The notes under the pieces were generated by a model. That model saw only the letters and a list, made by a program, of their open reading frames with translations, did not search any database and was not told the DNA's origin. DNA of 64,000 bases from Morella rubra (Eukaryota; Streptophyta; Magnoliopsida; Fagales; Myricaceae), in contig CM025850.1 in assembly GCA_003952965.2 (NCBI GenBank), positions 10,101,386 through 10,165,385 of the forward strand. Direction: 5' to 3'. The translations under genes and the position numbers were made by a program. Below are positions 1-11,494 of this stretch, in pieces. How positions within the stretch are numbered: the stretch's first letter is position 1; the number at the start of each line of letters is the position of its first letter.

Positions 1-660
1 ACGTTACATAAGCCTCTGTCGCTCTGCGTATCATGTAAACATTGGGTACTGACACTGACAGCCTCATGGAAAGAAGGGGATGATTTTGGCTATTTTTGAT
101 CTCTTTTTGAGTCCCAACGTTATTCTATTAATTCCGTTTGTACTTTGCTTGGATGTGAATCTGGCTTCCAGTGTGTTTTAAAATTTTATTTTCCGAGTAT
201 ATATTTTTGTCTCTCTGAGAAGTGCCGAGGCTTCGAAGCTGCGTTGGAACTTTCAAAAAATTAGGTGCTATATTTTCTGAGTAGTATTTTTTTAAGCTGC
301 ATGAAGTACTAAAAATCTTCTTGTATATGTGTGGATAGCACCCGTATTCCATTATTCATCACCAGCACAAGAACAAGTATCTGAAATACTAGGGAAGGAC
401 TTCATGAAGGGTGATCCGGCCGACAGAAGAGTCGAAACTCTTCTGATGTGTTAAAGCCTAAAAGGCTATTAGCAAAAGGCAGATGTCCCACAAAAAGCAA
501 ATTGCAGAGAACAATAGAAGCTTCCTATGAGGAGGCAATGATGGTAACCGACGTGGACAGACGAACTGTCATGCAGCCCCAAACAGTGACAAACGCATCT
601 CTCTCCTCGTTTTCACATCACTCTTCCTGCCCCGACAACGTCCTTCTCTCTCCCGCGTAG
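1..660 (+). other. Left edge: possible 3' end of an upstream gene
   Basis: No gene can be identified here. Two short plus-strand stretches look mildly coding. One, near positions 5-110, is open and ends in a TGA. The other, near 361-452, follows an acceptor-like CAG at the end of the tract before position 361 and reads ...GKDFMKGDPADRRVETLL.. to a TAA at about 450. They could be final exons of a gene starting outside the window, or 3' UTR. The downstream open stretch 448-660 has no recognisable motif. The assignment is weak because no family was recognised and the upstream sequence is missing. Confidence 0.2.
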
Positions 661-1540
661 GGCGATCGAGCCCAACAAAAGGGAATTAAGGAACGATTCA
701 GTGAACTCGTCTTGTTTTTTAGGCCCAACTTGCTTTTGACTGTCACTAATTACAACGCATGATTACGCTCTTTTCTCTTTTTGGAAGGCAGCGAATGAGC
801 GGCCCTTCCTCTCTCTCCATAAGAATCGGATGGAGGAGGCCGTCGTTTCAAGATAAATTACATTTAGAAAAAGGAAAAGCTCTTTCTTTTTGGCTTTAGC
901 ACACCTGTGCGATGAATCCAGTGATTGATTCTCTGCCTTTCAACAGTTTTACTGACACTTTTTCACAGTTTTATTGACAAAATTAACAGACCTTTGTCAA
1001 GTCGGTAAGGGCACTACTGTTCCTACTTTAGTCCTTTGGGCTTGCTCAAAAGATTTACTCTAACCTATGTAACTCGCCATTATTTAACAGGTTTATTCCA
1101 ACTGATCACTTTTAACGTTGCGGCGAATCCCTGATCGGAACCGGTGGTGCTTTTATCAATGTCGCGGCTTAGCGTCTGCTCAAAAGTCTCGGTTTGCTTG
1201 ATTGAAATTTGAATGTTAGCCGGATTCGCGCATTGTGTTCCCTGATTTTTCTTACCCTGACTCCCCTGCCAGTCAAATTACTTTAGTTGGATTCTCCTTC
1301 CTTTTCTTGGAGACTTTATTTCGCTATCCCATTATTGAAATCTGCAAAACCACATATTAAACAGTACCCTCTCATTCACTGAGTCACCAGTAGACGATCG
1401 AAGGAGGTAAAAAGGAAATGAAAGGAATATATGAATCAGGAGTACTTAAAGAATTCCTACTTCATTTCCGGCCCATCAAGATTGGATGTTGGCCCACTCG
1501 CAACCCTGGCCCATGGGGTATCTCGCTATAAGGCCCATTA
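661..1540. other. Intergenic, no gene seen
   Basis: Nothing convincing was seen on either strand: no open frame with family motifs and no clear repeat ends. The stretch is moderately GC-rich for this window. Confidence 0.5.
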
Positions 1541-1864
1541 GATCCGTCTCCATGAATCCCCTTGAATTTCCGAGGGTCATGTAGGTATAATTAAACCAGA
1601 AAGTTGAGATTCAAGACGAGGTACTGTATCTAATTGTAATCTTTTAAATCACCCATAATATCTATCAGTTTGAATTTCGCAACGGCCAGTGAATTTATGC
1701 GTGATCCGTCTCCATGAATCCCCTTGAATTTCCGAGGGTCATGTAGGTATAATTAAACCAGAAAGTTGAGATTCAAGACGAGGTACTGTATCTAATTGTA
1801 ATCTTTTAAATCACCCATAATATCTATCAGTTTGAATTTCGGAGGGGCCAGTGAGTTTATGCGT
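1541..1864. repeat. 162-bp tandem duplication (two copies)
   Basis: Two head-to-tail copies of a 162-bp unit lie at 1541-1702 and 1703-1864. Each begins GATCCGTCTCCATGAATC and ends near TTATGCGT. They are almost identical; the visible differences cluster near the end, where GCAACGGCCAGTGAATT in the first copy is GGAGGGGCCAGTGAGTT in the second. The near-identity indicates a recent event. No coding frame is associated. Confidence 0.93.
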
Positions 1865-1912
1865 GCTTTTGTTTTTTTGGTAACGGTAAGTGATTCATTC
1901 CTCAAAAGTTTA

Positions 1913-2105
1913 GAGAGTGTTCGGTTAGGGAGTTTTTTGAGAACTTTTTGTTGTGTTTGAGAATTTTTAGGTGATGTTAACTTTATTGGTATGCGTGTTT
2001 TAGTTATTTTTATGTAGTGTTAAGAATGATGTTTGGTTGTAGAAAATTTTGTATTCTGAGAATTCAAAAAAATCCTAAGGATTTTTGTATACCAAACGTG
2101 CTCTT
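1913..2105. mobile_element. MITE-like element with imperfect inverted ends
   Basis: The left end reads GAGTGTTCGGTTA and the right end, reverse-complemented, reads AGAGCACGTTTGGTA. These are similar imperfect terminal inverted repeats about 190 bp apart around an AT-rich, non-coding interior. No transposase frame is present. A target-site duplication is not clear, so the assignment rests on the inverted ends only. Confidence 0.4.
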
Positions 2106-2159
2106 AGATTTTGAAATAAAACGTATTACGGGCAAAAGTTTCTGTTAAGAATCTGAATT

Positions 2160-2720
2160 TTCGATTTTGGAATTAGATTCCGATTCCGGTATACGCCGGA
2201 ATGGAAAGTCATTTTTGACAATTTTCAGAATCGGAATTTCTAGTTTCAATTTAAAAAAAAATAAATTTGTGTTCAAAATAAAGTATAATATATGGAATTT
2301 TATTGACTTTTTATTTTATAATCTAGATTTTAAATGAAAAATTTTTATATTTGTTGTTAATTTATGATGAATAACTAAAAAATATCGAAATTTTGATTTT
2401 TTTTTTTAAAATATAGCTCAAAATAAAGTATAACATGTGGAATTTGCTTGAATGTTTATTTTAAACTTATATTTTGGATGAATATTTACATTTATTATTT
2501 AATTTATGATGAATAACAGAACATTTTTCAAAAATTTGGTCCAAAAAATATTTTTGGCTCATTATGGGCCCAAAAAAAATATGTTCAAAAAATCCCACAT
2601 GCCGAACCAGAATTTTTCATTTAAGTTCTGAAAATTTCAGATTCCATTCCAAAATAGAACCGGAATAAAAAAAAAAATTACATTCTGAGTACCGGAATGG
2701 AACCGGTATCCACCCTTAAA
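2160..2720. mobile_element. Non-autonomous hAT-like element with internal duplication
   Basis: Both ends carry CCGGAATGGAA / TTCCATTCCGG-type sequence in roughly inverted arrangement (left TTCCGATTCCGGTA, right complement TTCCATTCCGGTAC). The interior is AT-rich and contains two diverged direct copies of a segment ending TTTATGATGAATAAC, near 2276-2370 and 2415-2520. The ends resemble plant hAT-derived MITEs, but the class is inferred; no coding sequence was found. Confidence 0.4.
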
Positions 2721-3141
2721 ACCACCCAACCTCCACGTACAAGAGGTGTAATGGTGATGTCATCGCTGCTAACTACTCGTTTGAACACTCTTCTTCCATC
2801 TCACGTTTGTTAATCACGCAGGCACAGAGTCTCTGCACAATCATTCGGACTCAAATGACCCAAATCGAATCATGGCGTTTGTTTCTCTAAAATTTTGAGC
2901 CCTTTAAAATTTTAGTCATTATAAAATAACTATACAAAATTATTTCTCTCTTCATTTTTTTTTTTACTAACTCCAACACAAATAAATATTAAAAAAAAAT
3001 TATTTAAAAATCACCATTTTTTTTTTTTAACAATTTCAAAGCCTCAAAATTTTACAAACAAGCACAGATCCAAAAATTCAGCCAGTAGAACCTTCGGGAG
3101 GCTCGAGGGGGCTTTCGAAGATGCAGAAAAATCGATGGAAT

Positions 3142-3328
3142 TAAGGGGGTGTTTGTTTCCCCAATATTTTGGGGCACCAAATTTTCAACAAAACAAACAC
3201 ACTCCAAAATTTTTAACTTTTACACATACACACTTCACTTTTCACAAACTCCAATAAATCTCAATAAAGTAAAGATTCCCAAATTTCGAGAATATTCCCC
3301 AAAATTTTGACAAATAAACACCCCCTTA
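3142..3328. mobile_element. Short TIR element (MITE), GGGGGTGTTTGTT ends
   Basis: The left end TAAGGGGGTGTTTGTTTCC and the right end, reverse-complemented TAAGGGGGTGTTTATTTG, form a good terminal inverted repeat 187 bp apart. The flanks show TA or TTA on both sides, as expected for a 2-3-bp target duplication. Interior motifs (ACTTTTACACA, AAACTCCAAT) recur in the elements at 33979-34373 and 34502-34852, so this belongs to a family spread through the window. Confidence 0.7.
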
Positions 3329-4239
3329 GTCAGAAGAGGCCAACCAAGGGCGGCACATGAAGGACACGAGCAGCCAGTGGCCGGCGTGTGGCCCCACTTG
3401 CTGCGGTGAAGACTTTCAGGCAGCGCGTGGTAGCCAAAGGCCATCAGAAACAGTTGGATTCGGAGAAAATGGTGCGGGCGCGTGTGCCATGACGCGCTGC
3501 CGGTTTGGTGCGAGGCTAGTGCTGTTGGCTTCATTTGGAGGCACTGAATCTATCTAACTGGGTTGTGTCCTCCTGAGACCATTAGGGGCACGGGGATCTA
3601 GCATTCAAGTTCACTGAAACAAAACAAAAAATAAAAGACAATGAGGTTTCGGACAGATCCCAACCATAGGGGACTGAGCCAAATGAGGGTGGGAGGGGGG
3701 AGCTCCTCCCGCGGTTGGAGTTGGTATGAAGGGGTGAGTCGAAGGGTGGTGGTTTTGTGGGTGCTCTAGAGAGAGGGAGAACTTCTAAACTTGCTTATGT
3801 GTGCATTCCATTCATGATTACTATAGAAATTAGAACACATACAAATTTACAATATACATCCGCTTATTTGGATCAAAGTAAATCATCAGCTGAAATCTAA
3901 TGTACATGTACATTGACGAGCTAGTTTCTAAGGTATACATCCACTTACACATACAAATTTACAATATATATATACATCCACTTATTTCTAAGGTATTAGT
4001 ACTTGTCCATTGACAAGCTAGCTAATTTTGGTTCAAAGCTGATGCGAAGCCAAGCTCAAAGTAAGTTGTTTAAACAGGCAAAATTTCCTTTGTGCATTCG
4101 TTTTCATGGTTAACGTTATACGTACGTTAACTCCAAAGGCCGTGTACATCTAGTTGCTCCTGTAGAACAATTGTCTAGCAAAAGTATCTGGAGACTGGAG
4201 CACTACAGTAGGTGGGATCATATAGATCGAACCCAGCAC
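3329..4239. other. Intergenic, 3' flank of the first bHLH gene
   Basis: No gene was recognised. A GC-richer patch at about 3340-3560 is open in opposite frames on both strands, but no domain motif is visible and the minus-strand frame runs into the neighbouring MITE, so it was not called. The remainder up to 4239 is the downstream flank of the bHLH gene. Confidence 0.4.
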
Positions 4240-6111
4240 TTATGAATACAGAGCTTCTCTGTTGTCATATAGAGACATCAGTTTCTCTCTTAGAATCTCG
4301 CACTCCAATTTCTCATGATCACTTCCTTCGACCTGTTGTAGTACCTAAGCAAAAATAAAGGCGGAGGAACACAAAAAGTATCAGAACAAACTCTACTGTA
4401 ATCAAATAACTTAGAAAACAATCTTTCAGAAAAAGAAGAAATTTTACATGGTTAAATTATCAATGGCGGATTGATAACTTTGAAGATAATGCCTAAGAAT
4501 GAATCGAACTCGACCGTTTAGGATGAGTCGACAGATTTCTAATTGGATACCGAGTTTCTGAGTTGAAGAGGAGTGCCCGTAAACTTGCAGTAACTTTTCT
4601 TAAGCTTTGCAATTTCGTTCCTCCAAGACTGAAACGTTAATAGATTTCCTTTCCTTTGACATCTCGTGTCCGACGTAATAAGATTGAAACGTCAGATTTG
4701 ACCTATTCTTCTAAGTTTCTAATATTCAATTTCCTTTCTAATATTATTTTGTTTCCCTAAAGATTTGTGTGCTCTTGTACGAGGTGAGGTACTTGATCAG
4801 AATTGAGAAAGCAAAAGCAAACGATATGTTACAGAAACAAACCTGAAGGTGTAAAGTATAAGAGACCCTTCCTCCAGAGGACTCAAACGAAGACGCATTT
4901 AATAGTAGGAGTCCATCCTCCTCCAAGTTAAGAAGGATCTCTGATAATGCAGTCTCATGGACCTTAGATGTGGAGACTTGAATCACGACCTCCCCATCAT
5001 CGAGTCTGCTTGCTGAAACAGTAGCCACAGTGCTCCGAGCAATTCTTTTCGGTTGCTTCTCTCGAGCAGTTTCTTTTGCTTGGCTAGAAATCGTGGATAA
5101 AAGCTCTTCCTTCTTTTGAATCAGTTCCATGACTTGCTGTTGGAGCTCTGGTATGTACTTCAGCATCTGTGAAACTGTGGCCGGAATGCTTAATTTCTTC
5201 TGTAGATAAAATATATAGCATCACAATCATCGTCCAACCTTGGCAGTATAAGAATCGAGCCATAACAACTATATTAATTTAGTTGAGGTGGTCAACAAGC
5301 AGGATTGGACGGGCCATATACATGTGCACTTGATAAAATTTTAGAAAATAAATGCTGCAAATTGAGCTTAAAAGCAGTGGAACAAACGCTTCATGAAAAC
5401 ATCTCATGATTAGAAAATAATTCCCATCGACCGGCAAAAATAAAAACAAAATCAAACATATAGGAAATATTCGATTCGTAGTCCCTTCCTGATCATGAGT
5501 GCCTCAACAATAAATTACTTGCCTATCATTGATCGGCCTATATATGCCATGACCCCCTATTTGCTTCTGTAAGAAATTATGTTGATCCAAATTTCACGCT
5601 TGAAGCTATCGACTTCTAATTAGTTTATTTTATGGAGAGGTAGCCCGTTATATTAGAAATTAAATGGCGATTGGAAGTCCTTCTACTCCGAACTAGTTGT
5701 TCCCGATGCCACTTTTAAAAACCCCATCTCCTCTGCCGCCTCCACCCCAAAGAACAAATATAAAACCGAAAAGATCGAGAAGGAGGAAACCGAAGAGAAA
5801 GAGCGGATTGTTACCGTTCTATCTGCCTCTGGAAGCAGTGACCCAAGAGAGGAGTACAAATCATTCATCTTCTGGCGACGATTGCGCTCGCTGGCGTTGT
5901 GGTTAAGCTTCTTAACCATTTTGGGGTCACAACTAATAGCCAGCGGTGGTGTCACCGGGTCAAGCTCGAATTCTGCCAGATACGTGGGGAAATGAAGAGC
6001 CAACTCTAACGTCTCGAGGTCTGATCCTTGGAGACAGTTCTGGTCTGGGCTTATAGTATGATCGAAGTACAACCCGATGGTTGAAACCGAGGGCGGTGAT
6101 AATGCTGACAT
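4240..6111 (-). CDS. BHLH38/39-like: Subgroup Ib bHLH transcription factor (ORG2/bHLH38-39 type), copy 1
   Basis: This is probably a nuclear regulator of iron-deficiency genes. Subgroup Ib proteins (bHLH38/39/100/101) act with FIT to induce FRO2 and IRT1; that role is known for the family and inferred here. Three exons at 6111-5815, 5199-4843 and 4332-4240 join in phase 0 to give 248 aa, the usual family length. The basic region at about residues 67-81 contains KKLNHNASERNRR with the H-E-R triad (H71, E75, R79) for E/G-box contact. The helix-loop-helix crosses intron 1 (LLPEADRT then KKLSIPATVSQ) and runs into a leucine-rich helix, MLKYIPELQQQVMEL. The C-terminus keeps the family pattern SSFESSGGRVSYTLHLQ. 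The start is the only ATG in a context matching the paralogue, whose N-terminus is MLTLFPP. A TATA box lies about 100 bp upstream. All splice sites are GT-AG and no defects were seen. Confidence 0.93.
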
Positions 6112-6205
6112 AATGGATTAAGCGGGCCGTCTGAGACTTAGTTTGCTACGAAATTGAGCTGATTAATATCTCACCTTTTTTTTTTGATCGAGCTGATTAT
6201 CTCAT

Positions 6206-6214
6206 CTATTTATA
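6206..6214 (-). promoter_or_regulatory. TATA box of bHLH copy 1
   Basis: TATAAATAG on the minus strand, about 95-100 bp before the ATG at 6111. This spacing suits a plant core promoter with a 60-70-nt leader. Confidence 0.65.
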
Positions 6215-6419
6215 CAAACAGCGCTAGCCATTATCTACCTCAGCATGATTTGATTATTTGGTTAATATTATTGCCGGAGTAATTAATAAGATTGTTAATG
6301 AATTAGTTTACTATAGAATATGTCGGATGATTAAGAAATCAGTAATGTACCTTTCTTGTTAATTGGCAAAAGTATATGACCTTATTAATTGAAGATTTTT
6401 ACTCAGGGTTCTTACTGCT

Positions 6420-6728
6420 TTTGGTAAGGGATATCATGTTATGCAGGTAGTTGGTCACAATCATCAGCTTCAATGTGTGGGTTTAGATTCATTGCCTTAT
6501 GGTATGAGAGGTATTATGCATCTTGACAAGCTAGGCTTTGCTAATTATATTAAATTTTAGTCCTGTTGCTATTAGTTTTTGTTTTGCAACTTAGTTTTCT
6601 TGTATTTTTGAGTTCTTCTATTTGTGTTTGTAAGTTTTTATGGTCTTGGATGTAATCATAGTATTCCTCTGTCATGAGTGAGAATATTTAATAAAATTTA
6701 GAGACACCGTCCTCTTTACTTATAAAAA
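6420..6728 (+). mobile_element. Retroposon 3' end (LINE-like), with a short coding remnant
   Basis: A short open stretch ends ..GYHVMQVVGHNHQLQCVG.. and later ..LDKLGFANYIKF-stop at about 6559. An AT-rich tail follows, finishing AATAAAATTT..CTTTACTTATAAAAAA. The tail motif CTTACTTATAAAAA also closes the LINE fragments at 27455-27920, 50417-51010 and 52368-52960, so the same retroposon machinery is implied. The coding remnant was not recognised as reverse transcriptase, so it could also be another transcribed gene's 3' end that was retroposed. Confidence 0.4.
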
Positions 6729-8266
6729 ATTGTACATTTCTTGTCTTGCTTCGTACTTTATTTATCCTTATCCATTGTGCGAGCCCATATGTAAGACACG
6801 ATGAGCACTTTTTTAAAACCCTTCAAATTTATTTATTCAATTAAGTACAATATCCTCTCAGTTCATAAATTCCTTGTATGCTGACAAATCAATTGATTTA
6901 TGGATAATACTCAAAGTAAATGCACATCGATCTTCGTATAATTCCTCTGCAAAACGATAAAGATGACTCCGGATACTAGGGTATGACACCTCCGATGCTA
7001 AAGTCAATATCTTGATATGGCAATTTCTCAAGAATTACTTATTTTCTTCTTCACGGTACCCTGCTTTTATAACTTTTCCCTCACGTTCTCACGTTTCCCC
7101 TAAATGAGAGAATTTGATCCCTCATTCCTGTTGTGTTTCGAAAAACATCCAGTACGCACGTTTTATCATGTGAAGGTAGTTTCTTTTTATAGGGATCTCG
7201 AGATTGTGGGTGTCACACGTTATAAATTAGTTTATAACCGATGTGCTGCGCATTGTGGCCTCCAATTCTCACCGTCATTGGTCTTTTTGTATAATTTTCT
7301 TGTTCAACCCAAATTGATTTGGGCCGGATTGGTTTAATTTCGGTATCATCATATTCAAAATGCAAGCCAACACATACTTTTAACTGTGCTTGAAGTACAA
7401 TTTTCACATTTTTTTTCTCTTGGCTGCAAGCTTAATTGTACCCATGTATTCTTTCACTGAATCTTCTCTGGTCATTATTACGGGCACACATGCATAGCTC
7501 ACCACATAATTGAATTAAACAAGTGAGAAAGTTCTTGAATCGCAATCAAGGATTTGGCCCTCTTTACAATGGTATCGTATACACAAGAAAAATAACTTTT
7601 TAAACGTATACGCTTATATGATTAATTAGAAGACAGATAGATCCAAGGCCTCATCCAGAGAAGATGATGTGATCATAAGGATAGATGAATAAATAATTGA
7701 GGAGAAGATGAGGAAGAGGTATAATAATATAAGAAACATCAATGACTTCATAGAGACAGAAAAAAGAATTGAGCCCAGAGATAAGAGTACTTATAATCTA
7801 CACGAGCCATGCATGGCATGCACGAGCCTTAAGTGGGCTTTCCACTCATATGCACGTGCATGAGATGCCACACAACGGGGGAAGCACGCATTCTTCTCAA
7901 TCCCAATCCTCATTCAGGGTCCGAAGCTTATAATTGACAACCCATTATACCTGAATGAAAATATTATTTTTTTCTCTTCTGATCCTATACTCTTTTGCTT
8001 CCATCGTCAGGCTATGAATCGATCGATTTCCAACAAATTAAATAGATTAATTTGTCCATTACTATAGCAACTTTCAGTTTATATATATATATACACACAC
8101 TGTACAATTCTAAACTCTTGACTTAGTTCCTCTTCTAATTTGTGCCGTTCATATTGTTGGACAAAACAAATCAAGACTTTGCCCTCTTTTGTGTGAATCT
8201 ATTAGGAAACAATCACGTAGAGCGCTACATAATCTAAAAAAAGGAGTAAATGAATCACACACAAAG
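6729..8266. other. Intergenic, distal upstream region of bHLH copy 1
   Basis: No gene was seen. A palindromic G-box (TGCACGTGCA, core CACGTG at 7853-7858) lies about 1.7 kb upstream of bHLH copy 1. G-boxes are typical bHLH targets, but at this distance the link is speculative. Short AT/AC microsatellites occur near 8085-8100. Confidence 0.4.
8262..8266. repeat. Left target-site duplication (CAAAG) of the solo LTR
   Basis: CAAAG lies directly before the LTR start TGTAACACCC, and the identical CAAAG directly follows the LTR end at 11495-11499. Five-base duplications are characteristic of LTR retrotransposon integrases. Confidence 0.85.
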
Positions 8267-11200
8267 TGTAACACCCGACTTTTTAAACTTCATTAATTTT
8301 CTTAAAATAGGTAATTAGATTATAAAATAATATTAATATATTATTTTCGAATTAATTGCTTTTATTAGTTCAAAAGTGTAGAAAAATCCCTAAAAATAGC
8401 AAATAAATGCCGAAAAAATACTATAAAAATTTCTTCTTTTATGTTCGTTCAAAATATTCATCCTAGTAATAAATTTTGCTCTCTTATTATTTTAAAAATT
8501 GCTAGGGAATTTTTGCATTTAAAATTATAAAAATGCTATTATTTCATTCTTTTTGCATATGTAACCTTTTTAAACCTAATTCTTTTCACACTTTTGGCCT
8601 ATGATTATTTTATTTTCTTAAAAAATAAGTCTATTGGACACCCCCTAACCTAACCATACACCCTAGGATTAAATTTAGAAACTATTTTATTTAATTAACC
8701 TAACTGGGCCTAGAAATTAGATTTGATTACACAAAGGCTTGCAATTAAAGCCTATTGGGCCTCTCCCAAGCCCACACTCGGCCCAGACCATTCCCAAAGC
8801 CCACCCCACCCCATTTGGTCTCACAAAAACCGGCCAGCCCCTTGTTTGCCCTCATTGGAATTTTTCTAATGATGATTAATAATTAGGTCTCCAAAACCAT
8901 GCAATTACATGGCCAATTCTCATTGGCTACCACCCATGTCCCCCAATCCCCATCCATTTCTTGTATAGATCCCCCTAGCAAGTCCTAGACACAATGATGC
9001 CTAGTTTAAGTTAACCCTAGAGACCTATATTTAACCCTAGTGCACTAACCATGGTTTAGGGTACTATAAATAGGGAGGTGGTGTGAGGGTTAGCCTCACA
9101 CCAAAATCCGGCCAAGAGAGGTCTTATAGAGAGAGAGATTGTGAGTGCTAGAGTGAGTTAGAGAGAGAGCTAGAGGGAGAAGAAGGAGAAAGAAGCAAGA
9201 AGAGAAGGAAATTTTGGAGAAAAAGGAGAAGGTTGAAGTATCTTCTTCTCTTATCAATAGAGTTGTATTTTGATCTTGATGCTAATAGAAGAACTTCTTG
9301 TAGGTTCTTGATATTCAAGACATCAGCTACTAATCATAGTCCAAAGAGGAAAGGGGTTAGTTTTGTTTTAGAATGGTTTGTGAGCATGATCACATGTTTA
9401 GGATAGGAAAATGTCATCATGCATGCTAAGCTAGGATCTTGATCATCTAGAATGTTCATCATCTTGTTAGAGGGGAGACTAGGTTGCTAGAATGGTAAAA
9501 TTAGAGGTGGTGTTAGTAGGTTACAAAAATAAGGATATTTTTACCTAAATCTTGATCATAGGTGCATGAGGTTGAAATCATGTGATTTTTGTAGCTTTGG
9601 TGATTTCTGGGTAGTCTAAGGGATGTTAGGAAGCCTAAGTAAAATCAATGGGTGGAAGTTTACGTGAAAATTTGGAGAGATTAGTGAATTATGTCAAAGT
9701 AAGGCTATTTTTAATAATCAGTGAGGACAACACACGAACGCTATGATCGCATGGATCAAACGAGATCGTTTCGACCCCAAATTTGGAGTGTTAACTCAAG
9801 ACAGGTCTAGGATGGTTAAAATTTCAAGTCATTTGGAGTTAATGTGAGTAAGTTATTTGTATTCAAAGATAGGGGTCAAATTGGAAAGTTCACTAAACTG
9901 GGTCATTTCATGCATCCACAAGTTGGGCTTTAATTTTTGGTATTTGGGCTGACTTAGATGGGCCCTAAAACCTCTGGAACATAGTAAAGGATGGCCTTGC
10001 ATGATAGGCCTAAGTATGAGTCCTTATTGGATTTGAATAGGTCAAATAAGCTTTTCCTAATTTAGGTCCATAAGTTGTTGGACTTCCCCTGTGAAAATTT
10101 AAATGTTTTGCATACCATTAGCTTACTGAATTAAGAGATTGTAGGTTGTTAAGCTTATCTTATTTAGGTCTCATGCATACACTTAAGCTTGAAATTAGAA
10201 AGTTCTTTTGTCTCATATGAATACGTGAATAGTAAACAATGTGATTAGTGATTAGTCAAGTACGTGATTAGTAAGTCATATCAAGCATGTCTATACATTA
10301 ATGAATACACATGCATTGGATAAAGCATATGCATCATTGCTGGATACAAGAGTGAAAAAGAGGAAAAGCAATGATATGGGTGACGGTACAGATCATAGGA
10401 GGTGTGCAACGACCACTACAAGGTAGTGGGTGGCCTCCTAATTAGTAGAAGGCAATAGGAGAGTCTTTGCTTGGCGTTCTGGTGTGACGGACAACACATG
10501 ACTATCCCGGTAAAAAAGGAGCAAGAGCATAATCCCTGTCACTTGGGGGTGAAATAGTAGACACCAAAAGGACGAAAGAAAAGGATTCATGGTTCATGGT
10601 TCATGCATCTACATCACGTACATGGTAATGGAATTTGCATTTGAATTATTAATTGGTTTCTAAAAATGGTAAGTACAATATTCTTTTATTACTTAAGAAC
10701 ATGCTTACTATGATCACATGTCTCTTATTCCCCCCTTATTGAGTCCTTAAGACTCACCCCACCTTGCTGTTTATTTTTGCATATACCTAATAAAATAGAA
10801 GATGATTCTTTTTGAGTCCTACCTCTCCCACGAGCTCCTCACCTACATCTAGGTGGTTCATGTTCGCGTCCGGGTGACGGAGAACCTAAAAGTGATCGTG
10901 GAGCACTTGCCATACCTGGTCCCCAAGGACCCACCCTCGAGCGCTGCTCCTGTTCCCCTATACATCGCAGACTTTGATTGACCTCACCTTGACTGACGAC
11001 GAAGACTAATTTCTCTTTCTGATGTTTATTTAAGTTTTTAATTATGCTTTGTATATATTCATGTTTTTTTATCATTGTAGGGTTAGGAATTAGACATGCT
11101 CAAGTGAACTACTAAGTTCACAAATTTTGGTAAATATTAGCCAAGTTTTGTAAGGATGTGAGGATCCTCCCTCATCCCTAACCCCGTTAATCGAATAGGT

Positions 11201-11494
11201 TAATCTAATGTATTTCTTTATCAAAATCTTATGTCTTTAATATATTTGCTTAATGTTTCCAACTAACAATTTTCACTTGAAATAATTTTGGCGTTTCTTA
11301 AAGATTTTAGAAATTTTTCCGCTGCCTACTTATAATTTTTTCACTGTGTTTTGAATGATTCATTGGTTAGAAACTTACAAGGAATTTTACAGTCTTGAAA
11401 ACTTAGGATAATTCGTGTCATAATCTCGCCATGTATAGCACATCTATTATAATAAAGAAGAGCTTAGAGACTAATATAGGCACAGGATGTGACA
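8267..11494 (+). mobile_element. Solo LTR of a long-LTR (probably Ty3/Gypsy) retrotransposon
   Basis: This 3,228-bp element starts TGTAACACCC and ends GGATGTGACA, a short imperfect inverted terminus of the TG...CA kind, and is flanked by identical CAAAG duplications. It has internal promoter architecture: TATAAATAG at 9065-9073 followed by a GAGAGA-rich leader, and a possible poly(A) signal AATAAA at 10789. No gag-pol frame and no second LTR copy were found, so it fits a solo LTR left by intra-element recombination. The patch TTGAGTCCTTAAGACTCACC at about 10739-10758 resembles sequence I associate with Del/Tekay chromovirus LTRs; that lineage is inference. A 78-codon antisense frame at 10839-11075 is fortuitous. 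Confidence 0.85.
9065..9073 (+). promoter_or_regulatory. LTR internal TATA box
   Basis: TATAAATAG sits about 800 bp into the solo LTR, followed by a purine-rich leader. It marks the expected U3/R boundary and could still drive transcription rightwards. Confidence 0.55.

Noticed and set aside
448-660. 70-codon plus-strand open frame
   Set aside because: Low-complexity composition, no motif, no conserved context; likely fortuitous.
10839-11075. 78-codon minus-strand frame
   Set aside because: Lies inside the solo LTR, antisense to it, with no domain.
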